A DNA stretch of 22,912 nt from Carnobacterium_A sp036639135 (GTDB lineage: Bacteria; Bacillota; Bacilli; Lactobacillales; Carnobacteriaceae): assembly GCA_036639135.1 (NCBI GenBank), contig JAVWJE010000024.1, forward strand, positions 1 to 22,912, in the 5' to 3' direction. Below, piece after piece: positions 14,374-22,242 of the stretch. Made by a program: the position numbers and the translations under genes. Each line of letters begins with the position of its first letter. The first letter of the stretch is position 1. A model generated the notes under the pieces. The model searched no databases and was not told the origin of the DNA. It saw nothing but the letters and a program-made list of their open reading frames with translations.

Positions 14374-15057
14374 TTGGTAGTAGAAAAAACAAATGAGCAA
14401 GTGGCTGTACAAGAAGAGAACAAAGAACTTTTTAAGCAGTTAACTAAAAGAAATGATCAATATATGATGAGTTTGGATAAAGCCTTAATTGCTGCAAATA
14501 TTTCTGAAGAAAAGCGCGTAGCTATTTACAACGAGATGTTAAAAAATTTAATCAAAGGTCAAAAATCTGGTCAAACAGCACGTCAATTATATGGAACAGT
14601 AACCGAGCGCACATCTGTTTTATTAGCTTCACCAAAAGAAAACGAGACAGGACGCTCTGAAGATTGGAAAATCATGTTAGACGGTGGTTTATTAATGGGA
14701 GCCATGTTTGCCTTGATTACTGGTTTATCTGGTTTCATAGGTAAAGGACAAGGATCTGAAATGGGTATCATAACTATGATTCTGAACTTTATCCTCGGTG
14801 GTTTTGTTATTCTATTGATTTCTAAAAATATGCCTGATAAAAACAAAAATAAAAAAGGAAACACACTGCGCTATATATTAGTGTCAACAGCAGGAATGTT
14901 AGGGTGGATGTTTGTTATGACTGCTTCAATGGCTCTTCTTCCTAGCTCTATTAATATCTTGATGTCAGCAGGTGTCAATATTGCTATTGGGGTAACAGCT
15001 TTTGCGGCTAAGATGTACTTTAAACGTAAATTGAATATTCATGGTGGCTTATTCTAA
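14374..15057 (+). CDS. DUF1129 family membrane protein
   Basis: A 227-aa integral membrane protein of the DUF1129 type, found in this neighbourhood in Lactobacillales; no function is known. The soluble N-terminal half (1-100) is helical and charged (KELFKQLTKRNDQYMMSLDK), and includes the GQKSGQTARQLYG segment that is conserved in this family. Four hydrophobic segments follow at about 108-128, 135-153, 170-190 and 192-212, then a short basic tail. The start is a TTG at 14374, supported by AAGGAGG (14359-14365) 8 nt upstream. TATAAT at 14333-14338 could be its own -10, but I see no -35. It is terminated independently of guaB. Family recognition is from memory of the layout and motif. Confidence 0.78.
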   Translation: MVVEKTNEQVAVQEENKELFKQLTKRNDQYMMSLDKALIAANISEEKRVAIYNEMLKNLIKGQKSGQTARQLYGTVTERTSVLLASPKENETGRSEDWKIMLDGGLLMGAMFALITGLSGFIGKGQGSEMGIITMILNFILGGFVILLISKNMPDKNKNKKGNTLRYILVSTAGMLGWMFVMTASMALLPSSINILMSAGVNIAIGVTAFAAKMYFKRKLNIHGGLF

Positions 15058-15070
15058 TAAAGATATAAAG

Positions 15071-15113
15071 TTTTCAAACTCGTTATAATAGGACGAGTTT
15101 GAAAGCCTTTTTT
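15071..15113 (+). terminator. Terminator of the DUF1129 gene
   Basis: A perfect 12-bp stem (15072-15083 with 15093-15104) with a 9-nt loop, followed after GCC by six T. Confidence 0.88.
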
Positions 15114-15232
15114 CTAATATTGTAGCCAATAAAAAGGGTATTGTGAACTGAAAGGATAGGATTAAGTTTCGGGTTTTTCTTGCTTAATCGAAATATTTTT
15201 TATCAGATTTTTTGTATTTTAAAAAACTAGTC

Positions 15233-15261
15233 TTGACGGACAGCAGTATCTCTGTTATTTT
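15233..15261 (+). promoter_or_regulatory. Probable sigma-A promoter of guaB
   Basis: TTGACG (15233-15238), 17-nt spacer and TATTTT (15256-15261). It leaves a 50-nt leader before guaB, too short for a riboswitch. Confidence 0.65.
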
Positions 15262-15319
15262 TGTAAGTAAAATCTTAACCAAATTGTAATTGGAAAATAA
15301 AAAAGGAGTGTTTATCTAA

Positions 15320-16801
15320 ATGTCGAATTGGGAAACGAAATTTGTGAAAAAAGGCTTCACGTTTGATGATGTTTTATTGGTTCCTGCAGAGAGTCATGTT
15401 CTACCAAATGAGGTTGACTTGAGTATTCAATTGGCTAAAAATATCAAACTAAATGTTCCAATAATGAGTGCAAGTATGGATACAGTTACTGATTCAAGTA
15501 TGGCGATTGCAATGGCTCGTCAAGGTGGATTAGGTGTTATTCACAAAAACATGAGTTCAGAAGAACAAGCTGGCGAAGTTAGAAAAGTAAAACGCTCTGA
15601 GAGTGGCGTCATCATCGATCCTTTCTTTTTAACTCCTACTCACTTGCTTTCCGATGCAGAAAAATTAATGGGCCGTTACCGTATTAGTGGTGTTCCAATT
15701 GTAAATAATATGGAAGATCGTATTTTAGTAGGGATATTAACCAATCGTGATTTACGTTTTGTTACAGATTATACAATGCCAATTAATGATGTTATGACAA
15801 AAGAAAATTTAGTTGTCGCTCCTAAAGGCACTTCTTTAAAAGAAGCCGAAGAAATCCTACAAAGACACAAAATTGAAAAATTGCCAATCGTTGATGAAAA
15901 TGGTCGTTTAAGCGGTTTGATTACAATAAAAGACATTGAGAAAATTCTTGAGTTCCCTCATGCAGCTAAAGATAGTCATGGACGTTTGTTAGTAGCAGCA
16001 GCAGTTGGTGTTACAACAGACACATTTGAACGTGCACAATCTTTAATTGATGCTGGGGTTGATGCGATTATCGTGGATACTGCACATGGACATAGCGCTG
16101 GTGTTATACGCAAAATCAAAGAAATTCGTGAAGCATTTCCTGATATTGCTTTAATTGCTGGGAATGTAGCTACAGGAGAAGCAACAAGAGCCTTGTATGA
16201 TGTAGGTGTTGACGTTGTTAAAGTTGGAATTGGTCCTGGCTCTATTTGTACAACACGCGTTGTTGCAGGAGTGGGCGTACCTCAACTTACAGCTATTTAT
16301 GATGCAGCAGCAGTTGCTCGTGAATATGGTCGTACGATTATTGCAGACGGTGGGATTAAGTATTCTGGTGATATCGTTAAAGCACTAGCAGCCGGCGGAC
16401 ATGCTGTTATGTTAGGAAGCATGCTAGCAGGAACAGATGAGTCTCCTGGTGAATTTGAAATTTTCCAAGGTCGTCGTTTTAAAACGTATCGTGGAATGGG
16501 TAGTTTAGCTGCGATGGAACATGGTTCAAGTGACCGTTACTTCCAAAGTGGTGTGAATGAAGCGAACAAAATGGTTCCTGAAGGAATTGAAGGCCGCGTT
16601 GCATACAAAGGTGGCGTTTCAGATATTATCTTCCAAATGCTTGGTGGATTAAGATCAGGAATGGGATACGTTGGAGCAGCAAACTTAAAACAACTTCGCG
16701 AAGATGCACAATTTATTCAAATGAGCGGTGCTGGATTAAGAGAGTCTCATCCACACGATATCCAAATTACGAAAGAAGCACCAAACTATTCTATTCAATA
16801 A
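15320..16801 (+). CDS. guaB: Inosine-5'-monophosphate dehydrogenase
   Basis: NAD-dependent oxidation of IMP to XMP, the committed step of GMP synthesis in the cytoplasm. The TIM-barrel catalytic domain is split by two CBS domains (about 97-210, with DVMTKENLVV and LPIVDENGRLSGLITIKDIE). The catalytic C310 sits in GIGPGSICTTRVVAG, and the flap region carries RYFQSG and EGRVAYKGGV. Length 493 aa matches the bacterial enzyme. AAAGGAG (15302-15308) precedes the ATG by 11 nt. It is monocistronic, with its own promoter and a strong terminator. No purine riboswitch is seen in front of it. TTCG-N17-CGAA lies upstream but in the wrong orientation for a PurR box pair. Confidence 0.97.
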   Translation: MSNWETKFVKKGFTFDDVLLVPAESHVLPNEVDLSIQLAKNIKLNVPIMSASMDTVTDSSMAIAMARQGGLGVIHKNMSSEEQAGEVRKVKRSESGVIIDPFFLTPTHLLSDAEKLMGRYRISGVPIVNNMEDRILVGILTNRDLRFVTDYTMPINDVMTKENLVVAPKGTSLKEAEEILQRHKIEKLPIVDENGRLSGLITIKDIEKILEFPHAAKDSHGRLLVAAAVGVTTDTFERAQSLIDAGVDAIIVDTAHGHSAGVIRKIKEIREAFPDIALIAGNVATGEATRALYDVGVDVVKVGIGPGSICTTRVVAGVGVPQLTAIYDAAAVAREYGRTIIADGGIKYSGDIVKALAAGGHAVMLGSMLAGTDESPGEFEIFQGRRFKTYRGMGSLAAMEHGSSDRYFQSGVNEANKMVPEGIEGRVAYKGGVSDIIFQMLGGLRSGMGYVGAANLKQLREDAQFIQMSGAGLRESHPHDIQITKEAPNYSIQ

Positions 16802-16839
16802 TAGAATAAACGGAACTTTTTTTAAATTTATTCTTAGCC

Positions 16840-16897
16840 AAACTAAGTTAGCCACTGTTTCTTTCTTTAAACAGTTGGGCTAACTTAGTTTTTTTAA
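16840..16897 (+). terminator. Terminator of guaB
   Basis: A long stem: 16840-16853 pairs with 16878-16891, and an inner 7-bp stem (ACTGTTT/AAACAGT, 16854-16860 with 16869-16875) is interrupted only by two bulged bases. A T run follows. Confidence 0.92.
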
Positions 16898-16916
16898 TAA
16901 AAACTTTAGTAATTTC

Positions 16917-16925
16917 TGGTATGCT
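16917..16925 (+). promoter_or_regulatory. Possible extended -10 promoter of the two-component system
   Basis: TG-G-TATGCT (16917-16925) forms an extended -10 element 33 nt before the response regulator. No good -35 is visible at the normal distance, as is often tolerated for this promoter type. Confidence 0.4.
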
Positions 16926-16957
16926 AGATAAAAATACGGCTAAAATGAGGTGGAAGT

Positions 16958-17650
16958 ATGAAAATTTTAGTAGTCGATGACGATAAAGAAATTGTTGAAC
17001 TGTTAAGTATTTATATTAAAAATGAAGGTTATGAAGTAGAAAAGGCTTATAATGGCAAAGAAGCATTAGTAAAGTTAGCGAACCAAAAAGATATTGATTT
17101 GATGGTGTTAGATGTCATGATGCCAACAGTTGATGGGATTGAAGTGGTTAAAACTGTCCGACAAGATTCTCAGTTACCTATCTTGATGTTAAGTGCTAAA
17201 ACGACGGACATTGATAAAATTAAAGGATTGGTTTCTGGGGCAGATGATTATGTGGCAAAACCATTCAATCCTTTAGAGGTAATGGCTCGCGTTAAGTCAC
17301 TTTTGAGAAGAAGCACATATAAATTAGCTCAAGAAGAAGGACTAGAAAGATTGGAAATTGGACCTCTAATTATTAGTAAAGAATCTCATGAAGTCTGGAC
17401 ACTGACCGATCAATCTATTCAGCTAACTGCTTTAGAATTTGGTATTTTATATTTATTAGCTAGTCATCCAAATCGAGTTTTTAGTGCAGATGAAATATTC
17501 GAAAGAGTTTGGCAACAAGAAAGCCTGATTTCTGCTAAAACTGTTATGGTCCATGTCAGTCATTTACGCGACAAAATAGAAGAAGCGACCGGTGGAGAGA
17601 AAGTCATTCAAACGGTTTGGGGTGTAGGATATAAAATTGAAAATCGTTAA
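16958..17650 (+). CDS. OmpR-family response regulator, VanR-like
   Basis: Cytoplasmic DNA-binding regulator phosphorylated by the kinase encoded next. The receiver domain (1-120) shows the acidic pocket VVDDDKE, the phosphorylated D52 in VLDVMMPTVDG, and K101 in YVAKPFNPLEV. The winged helix (about 130-230) contains IQLTALEFGILYLLASHPNRV, VWQQES, KTVMVHVSHLRDKIEE and VWGVGYKIE. Overall it resembles VanR-type regulators. The ATG at 16958 has GAGGTGG about 6 nt upstream. The kinase gene begins 39 nt after the stop, forming an operon. The next gene is a D,D-carboxypeptidase, which suggests a cell-wall regulon. The target is unknown, although an inverted repeat TGGAA-AA-TTCCA (18938-18949) lies before dacA. 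Confidence 0.9.
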   Translation: MKILVVDDDKEIVELLSIYIKNEGYEVEKAYNGKEALVKLANQKDIDLMVLDVMMPTVDGIEVVKTVRQDSQLPILMLSAKTTDIDKIKGLVSGADDYVAKPFNPLEVMARVKSLLRRSTYKLAQEEGLERLEIGPLIISKESHEVWTLTDQSIQLTALEFGILYLLASHPNRVFSADEIFERVWQQESLISAKTVMVHVSHLRDKIEEATGGEKVIQTVWGVGYKIENR

Positions 17651-17689
17651 ATTAAAAAGAGAGTCAAAGCATAGGAGTTGAGAAAGAGC

Positions 17690-18895
17690 TTGAAAATAAC
17701 GAGAAAAGAAAAAAGTCAGTTAATTCTTGAAGGGTTAGTTACGGTGGGACTGATTAGTCTATTGTATTATGCTGTATTTGTTATTCTTAGTCGTGTGGTA
17801 TTAGCCTTTCCGGGAATTATCCGTTCTCTTTGGATATTTGGTGATGCAATTATTAGCATCCAGAGTAATCAAGTGATTTCGATTACTCCATTCTTTGGGT
17901 TTATTCTTTTTATTATCGCAACAATTGCAATCCACTGGCGGTTAAAACGTCGGTACAGACAAATGCAACTGAATCATATTATCAGTGAACTTCATTATAT
18001 TGCAGAAGGCCATTACGAACATAGAATAGCGACAGATTTTAGTAGCGATATGAAAAAAGTTGTCGAGAGTATTCATGTGTTAGTAGATAGTACGGTCCAA
18101 GCAATGGAAGAAGAACGTAAGATAGAACAATCTAAAGATGAACTGATTACAAATGTCAGTCACGATATTCGTACACCATTGACATCGATTATCGGTTACT
18201 TAGGACTAATTGAACAAGGTAGTTACAAAAGTGAAGAAGAATTGTTGAAGTACACACACACGGCTTATACCAAAGCTAAGCAAATGAAAGTTTTAGTTGA
18301 AGACTTGTTTGAATACACACGAGTTCGTCAAACAACAACTCCTTTAACATTAAGTGAATTTGATATGGTGCAATTATTAGAACAATTAGCAGCAGATTTC
18401 GAATTAGAATCTAAAAAGAAAAATATGCAAATTGAAGTAACTGCTAAACAAGATACGATTATGATGGAAGCTGACACAGAAAAAATCGTACGAGTGTTTA
18501 ATAATTTAATTTCAAATGCATTGAATTATGGGGATGATGGATTAAAGGTTTCAATAGAAGTTGAAGAAGTTGGGAAAGAAGTTATTGTGTCTATTAATAA
18601 TGATGGCAGTCCCATTCCGCTAGAATCATTAAATCATTTATTTGATCGTTTTTATCGTGTAGAAGAATCTCGTTCACAAGAAACGGGTGGTACAGGGCTA
18701 GGTCTAGCTATTGCGCAAAGTATTGTAGAACTTCATGGCGGGTATATCTATGCTAAATCGGATGAAAACTTAACACAATTCATATTACATTTTCCTTTAC
18801 ATCCAGTACAACAAGAAGTACAAATTGTTTCACGTGAATCAAATTTAGAAAATAAATTTAAAAACAAGCGTCAACTAATGAATAATGAAAAATAA
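17690..18895 (+). CDS. Sensor histidine kinase, VanS-like
   Basis: Membrane kinase partner of the preceding regulator. Two hydrophobic segments (about 14-39 and 67-83) enclose a short extracellular loop of roughly 27 residues, too small for a separate ligand domain, so sensing is probably intramembrane or through a partner. A HAMP-like linker (about 90-125) follows, then the H box NVSHDIRTPLTSIIGYLG with phospho-acceptor H158, the N box NNLISNALNYG, and the G boxes LFDRFYRVEESRS and GGTGLGLAIAQSIV. I chose the TTG at 17690: AGGAG (17673-17677) would abut a TTG at 17678 but lies 12 nt from 17690. Neither start is ideal. Length 401 aa. A sequence matching parS at 15 of 16 positions lies in its 3' end (18826-18841), encoding part of QIVSRES. 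The linked dacA suggests a cell-wall role; the signal is unknown. Confidence 0.9.
   Translation: MKITRKEKSQLILEGLVTVGLISLLYYAVFVILSRVVLAFPGIIRSLWIFGDAIISIQSNQVISITPFFGFILFIIATIAIHWRLKRRYRQMQLNHIISELHYIAEGHYEHRIATDFSSDMKKVVESIHVLVDSTVQAMEEERKIEQSKDELITNVSHDIRTPLTSIIGYLGLIEQGSYKSEEELLKYTHTAYTKAKQMKVLVEDLFEYTRVRQTTTPLTLSEFDMVQLLEQLAADFELESKKKNMQIEVTAKQDTIMMEADTEKIVRVFNNLISNALNYGDDGLKVSIEVEEVGKEVIVSINNDGSPIPLESLNHLFDRFYRVEESRSQETGGTGLGLAIAQSIVELHGGYIYAKSDENLTQFILHFPLHPVQQEVQIVSRESNLENKFKNKRQLMNNEK
18826..18841. promoter_or_regulatory. Candidate parS (ParB binding) site inside the kinase gene
   Basis: TGTTTCACGTGAATCA matches the ParB site TGTTNCACGTGAAACA at 15 of 16 positions, with one change in the right half (A to T). 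It lies 6 kb from parB, in the origin-proximal region where Firmicute parS sites cluster. Parts of genes commonly host parS, so a coding location is no objection. Confidence 0.7.
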
Positions 18896-18986
18896 GGTTG
18901 TTTTTTTCATGGGATTTCGCTAACATAGAAAAGTGAGTGGAAAATTCCATTTAAATCGTGAAACTTATTGAGGAGAATTTAATCGA

Positions 18987-20309
18987 ATGAAAAAAACAAT
19001 GAAATTTGGACTGGTAATAGTCATTACATTAATGTTAGGAACCGGACTTCCTATTTTTGACTTAACATCAAAAGTATCTGCAGCTGAAATAACTCCAAAG
19101 ATTGAAGCGAAAGCAGCTTTTATTCTTGAACCGAGCACTGGCAAAATTTTAATGAACCAAAATGGCGATGAAAAATTAGGAATTGCTTCTATGACGAAAA
19201 TGGTTTCAGAGTATCTTATTTTTGAAGCAATTGAAAAAGGCGATATTAAATGGGATCAAACAGTACCCATTAGTGACTATGCTCAGCAACTAAGCCAAGA
19301 TAATTCATTATCCAATGTTCCGTTAAGACAAGATGAAACATATACGTTTAAAGAATTGTATCAAGCAATGGCTATCTATTCCGCAAATGCTGCTACAGTA
19401 GCAATGGCAGAATCTATTGCTGGTAGCGAACCAGAGTTTGTTGATAGGATGAAAGAGAAAGTAGAATCTTGGGGAATCAAAGATTATGAACTATATAATA
19501 GTACAGGTTTATCTAACTCAGATTTAAAGGATCATATGTATCCTGGTAGTAATGAGAAAAATGAAAATGCTATGTCAGCTCGTTCAATTGCGATTGTAGC
19601 GCAGAACTTATTGGAGTCTTATCCAGAAGTATTAGAAACAACTTCTATTCCTATGATGGTTTTTAAAGAGGGGACGTCTGATTCTATAAAAATGGACAAC
19701 TGGAATTGGATGTTAAAAGGTTTAGTATCTGAGCGTGAAAACGTTGATGGATTAAAAACAGGAACAACTGACTTCGCAGGAGCAACATTTACGGGAACAG
19801 CAGAAGAAAACGGGATGCGCATTATTACGGTAGTAATGAATGTTACTGATGGACAAGAAGATTTACAAAAACGTTTTTCAGAAACGGATAAAATGATGGA
19901 TTGGGCTTTTTCAAATTGGGAGAAAGTGCAACTTTACAAGAAAAATGATGAGCTAAAAGATGTTAAACCTTTAGAAGTAGAAAAAGGGAAAACAGATAGC
20001 TTAAAAGTAGCCATAGCTTCAGATGTTTCGTTGTTAGTACCAGTTAACACGGATTTAAAAGATAAAGAAGCCACATTTACTGCTAAGAAAAATGTATTGA
20101 ATGAGGCTGGAAAAGTTGAAGCTCCGATTAAAAAAGAGGCAAAACTAGGAACTGCTGAAATTACCGTGAAAAACGATGATTTAGGTTATGTTGATGGTGC
20201 TAAAGGCGCTAAAGCAGATGTCATCGCTGCTCATAAAGTAGAAAAAGCTAATGTTTTTGTACTAGCTGGACGCTGGATTAAAGTCTTTGTTTCTGATTTA
20301 TTTAATTGA
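18987..20309 (+). CDS. dacA: D-alanyl-D-alanine carboxypeptidase, PBP5/DacA type
   Basis: Low-molecular-weight penicillin-binding protein that removes the terminal D-Ala of the peptidoglycan stem, limiting cross-linking. The signal peptide is about residues 1-32 (MKKTMKFGLVIVITLML, cut near VSAAE). The three active-site motifs of the S11 family are present: SMTK with S68/K71, SAN at 132-134, and KTG at 257-259 in DGLKTGTTDFAGATF. A PBP5 C-terminal beta domain (about 305-400) and an amphipathic end helix (ANVFVLAGRWIKVFVSDLFN) would anchor it to the membrane surface. Length 440 aa is usual. AGGAG (18971-18975) lies 11 nt before the ATG. It follows a VanRS-like system by 91 nt with no convincing terminator between them, so joint transcription is possible. 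serS lies downstream behind a terminator. Confidence 0.95.
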   Translation: MKKTMKFGLVIVITLMLGTGLPIFDLTSKVSAAEITPKIEAKAAFILEPSTGKILMNQNGDEKLGIASMTKMVSEYLIFEAIEKGDIKWDQTVPISDYAQQLSQDNSLSNVPLRQDETYTFKELYQAMAIYSANAATVAMAESIAGSEPEFVDRMKEKVESWGIKDYELYNSTGLSNSDLKDHMYPGSNEKNENAMSARSIAIVAQNLLESYPEVLETTSIPMMVFKEGTSDSIKMDNWNWMLKGLVSERENVDGLKTGTTDFAGATFTGTAEENGMRIITVVMNVTDGQEDLQKRFSETDKMMDWAFSNWEKVQLYKKNDELKDVKPLEVEKGKTDSLKVAIASDVSLLVPVNTDLKDKEATFTAKKNVLNEAGKVEAPIKKEAKLGTAEITVKNDDLGYVDGAKGAKADVIAAHKVEKANVFVLAGRWIKVFVSDLFN

Positions 20310-20317
20310 GATCCAAC

Positions 20318-20361
20318 AAAAGAGAACAAATTCCTCTTAAAAGGAATTTGTTCTCTTTTTA
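20318..20361 (+). terminator. Terminator of dacA
   Basis: A perfect 18-bp stem (20318-20335 and 20342-20359) with a 6-nt loop. The arm ends in a T run on both strands, so it may be bidirectional. Confidence 0.92.
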
Positions 20362-20418
20362 ATGAAGTAAGATTAATAAACAAGGCAATAGAGTAATAAA
20401 TGACAACGCTTATTTTCG

Positions 20419-20460
20419 TTGACTTAGCAACAAAGTTTAGGTAAACTGTAATCATATAAT
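20419..20460 (+). promoter_or_regulatory. Promoter region of the serS T-box leader
   Basis: TTGACT (20419-20424) with TAAACT (20442-20447) at 17 nt is one option; a perfect TATAAT lies at 20455-20460 but without a good -35. Either start falls just before Stem I of the T-box. Confidence 0.55.
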
Positions 20461-20481
20461 TAAATAGATTTAAACGTTAGT

Positions 20482-20735
20482 AATACGAGATAGTAAAATA
20501 AGTAAATACAACCAGAGAGTCAGTGTTCGGTGCAAACTGATGGTTTATTTGTTTGAATCCGTCGTATGAAGTAAACAATGAACTCAATTTAAAAATTGAC
20601 TAAATTGTTTCAGCTCCAGACTGTTATCTGATGTGAAGTGTAGAAGTGAGTTGGAAACTTCTGAATTTGGGTGGTACCGCGATTGTTCAAGACCATTTCG
20701 TCCTTATGTTTTATTTGGGATGGAGTGGTTTTTTG
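20482..20735 (+). promoter_or_regulatory. T-box riboswitch, serine (specifier UCC), upstream of serS
   Basis: Uncharged tRNA-Ser binding would stabilise the antiterminator and allow serS transcription. Stem I base TACGA/TCGTA (20484-20488 with 20562-20566) encloses a specifier loop with AGTA on the left and GAA-TCC on the right. The codon is UCC at 20558-20560. Upper stem pairs AAATA/TATTT and AACCA/TGGTT flank the conserved GAGAG bulge and the CGGTGCAAAC distal region. The antiterminator core GGGTGGTACCGCG (20669-20681) contains the UGGU bulge that pairs with the tRNA 3' end. The class is well established; the serine assignment agrees with the gene downstream. Confidence 0.93.
20691..20735 (+). 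terminator. Conditional terminator of the serS T-box
   Basis: GACCATTTCGTCC (20691-20703) pairs imperfectly with GGGATGGAGTGGT (20717-20729), followed by a T run. It competes with the T-box antiterminator fold. Confidence 0.8.
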
Positions 20736-20783
20736 TTTGCTTGAAACAAGATAGAAAAATAATGAAAAAAAGGAGAGGTTCAA

Positions 20784-22061
20784 ATGTTAGATGTAAAAAA
20801 ATTGCGCAATGAATATGAGGATACGGCTAAGAAACTAGCAAACCGTGGTGTTAAACAAGAGGTCTTAGATACATTTATGGCGTTAGATGAAAAAAGAAGA
20901 AAATTGTTAGTTGAAACAGAAAAACTTAAAAAATACCGTAATGAAGTTTCAGGAGCTATTGCTTCTTTAAAACGTAATAAAGAAGATGCAGACACTAAGA
21001 TTAAAGAAATGCGCGAAGTTGGGGACGAAATTAAGTTGAAAGATGTTCAACTTGAAAAAATAGATAATCAAATAGAGGATATCGCTTCAGGATTACCTAA
21101 CCTACCTCATGAATCTGTACCGGTTGGCGAAGATGAAACAGATAACCTTGAAATAAGAAAATGGGGTACACCAAAAGCATTTGATTTTAACGTTAAATCT
21201 CATTGGGATATTGCTGAATCATTAGATATTGTTGACTTTGAACGAGGCGCAAAAGTTGCAGGTAGTCGTTTTGTATTCTACAAAGGACTAGGTGCTCGAC
21301 TCGAACGTGCGATTTATAACTTTATGTTGGACTTGCACACAGGAGAACATGGATACACAGAGATGATTACACCCATTTTAGTAAATGGCGAGTCTATGTA
21401 TGGAACAGGACAATTTCCTAAGTTTAAAGAAGATGTTTTTCAAATCCAAGATAGAGATTTAACTTTGATACCAACAGCAGAAGTACCGTTAACGAATTAT
21501 TACAGGAATGAAATTCTAAAAGAAGAGCAGTTACCAGCCTACTTTACAGCTTTGAGCCCTTCATTTAGATCTGAAGCAGGCAGTGCTGGAAGAGATACGC
21601 GAGGATTAATTCGACTGCATCAATTTAATAAAGTTGAAATGGTTAAGTTTAGCAAACCTGAGACATCATATGACGAACTTGAGAAAATGACAAATAACGC
21701 TGAGGCGGTATTACAGAAATTAGATCTTCCATACCGTGTGTTAGCACTGTGTACTGGAGATATGGGCTTTTCTGCAGCTAAGACGTATGATTTAGAAGTA
21801 TGGATCCCTGCACAAGATGTTTACCGTGAAATTAGTTCTTGTTCAAATACAGAAGCTTTCCAAGCTAGACGTGCAAAAATTCGCTACCGTAATGAAGCAA
21901 CAGAAAAATTAGAATACGTACACACGCTAAACGGTTCAGGACTAGCTGTAGGTAGAACATTTGCTGCTATTTTAGAAAACTATCAGCAAGCAGATGGTTC
22001 TGTCAAGATACCAGAAGTTTTGATTCCGTATATGGGTGGAGTCACAGAAATTAAAAAATAA
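20784..22061 (+). CDS. serS: Seryl-tRNA synthetase
   Basis: Class II synthetase that charges tRNA-Ser (and tRNA-Sec where present). The N-terminal long antiparallel coiled coil (about 1-105), rich in Lys and Glu, grips the long variable arm. The catalytic core shows motif 2 FRSEAGSAGRDTRGLIRLHQF (from residue 261) and motif 3 LNGSGLAVGRTFAAILENYQ (382-401), together with TAEVPLTN and CTGDMGF. Length 425 aa is normal. AGGAG (20771-20775) lies 8 nt before the ATG. Expression is controlled by the serine T-box directly upstream. The dacA-serS neighbourhood is a known order in related Firmicutes. It has its own terminator. Confidence 0.97.
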   Translation: MLDVKKLRNEYEDTAKKLANRGVKQEVLDTFMALDEKRRKLLVETEKLKKYRNEVSGAIASLKRNKEDADTKIKEMREVGDEIKLKDVQLEKIDNQIEDIASGLPNLPHESVPVGEDETDNLEIRKWGTPKAFDFNVKSHWDIAESLDIVDFERGAKVAGSRFVFYKGLGARLERAIYNFMLDLHTGEHGYTEMITPILVNGESMYGTGQFPKFKEDVFQIQDRDLTLIPTAEVPLTNYYRNEILKEEQLPAYFTALSPSFRSEAGSAGRDTRGLIRLHQFNKVEMVKFSKPETSYDELEKMTNNAEAVLQKLDLPYRVLALCTGDMGFSAAKTYDLEVWIPAQDVYREISSCSNTEAFQARRAKIRYRNEATEKLEYVHTLNGSGLAVGRTFAAILENYQQADGSVKIPEVLIPYMGGVTEIKK

Positions 22062-22085
22062 AACATACAAATAATTTTTCAAAAA

Positions 22086-22133
22086 TGTATCTTATGACTA
22101 GATGTTTTAATCTAGCTGTAAGATATATTTTTA
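22086..22133 (+). terminator. Terminator of serS
   Basis: TATCTTA-tga-CTAGAT (22088-22103) pairs with ATCTAG-ctg-TAAGATA (22110-22125) around a TGTTTTA-type loop, followed by a T-rich tail. It lies about 25 nt after the stop codon. Confidence 0.78.
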
Positions 22134-22242
22134 TTTAAATAAACTTAAGTCAAATGATTAGCATTCAGAATAAAAATGATTTATTATAAGTTGAGTATTA
22201 ACTAACAAAAAATAAGTATATTAATGATTATGGAGGAAAAAC

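Noticed and set aside
15168..15192. PurR-box-like TTCG-N17-CGAA before guaB
   Set aside because: The spacing fits but the orientation is everted compared with the known CGAA-N16/17-TTCG pair.
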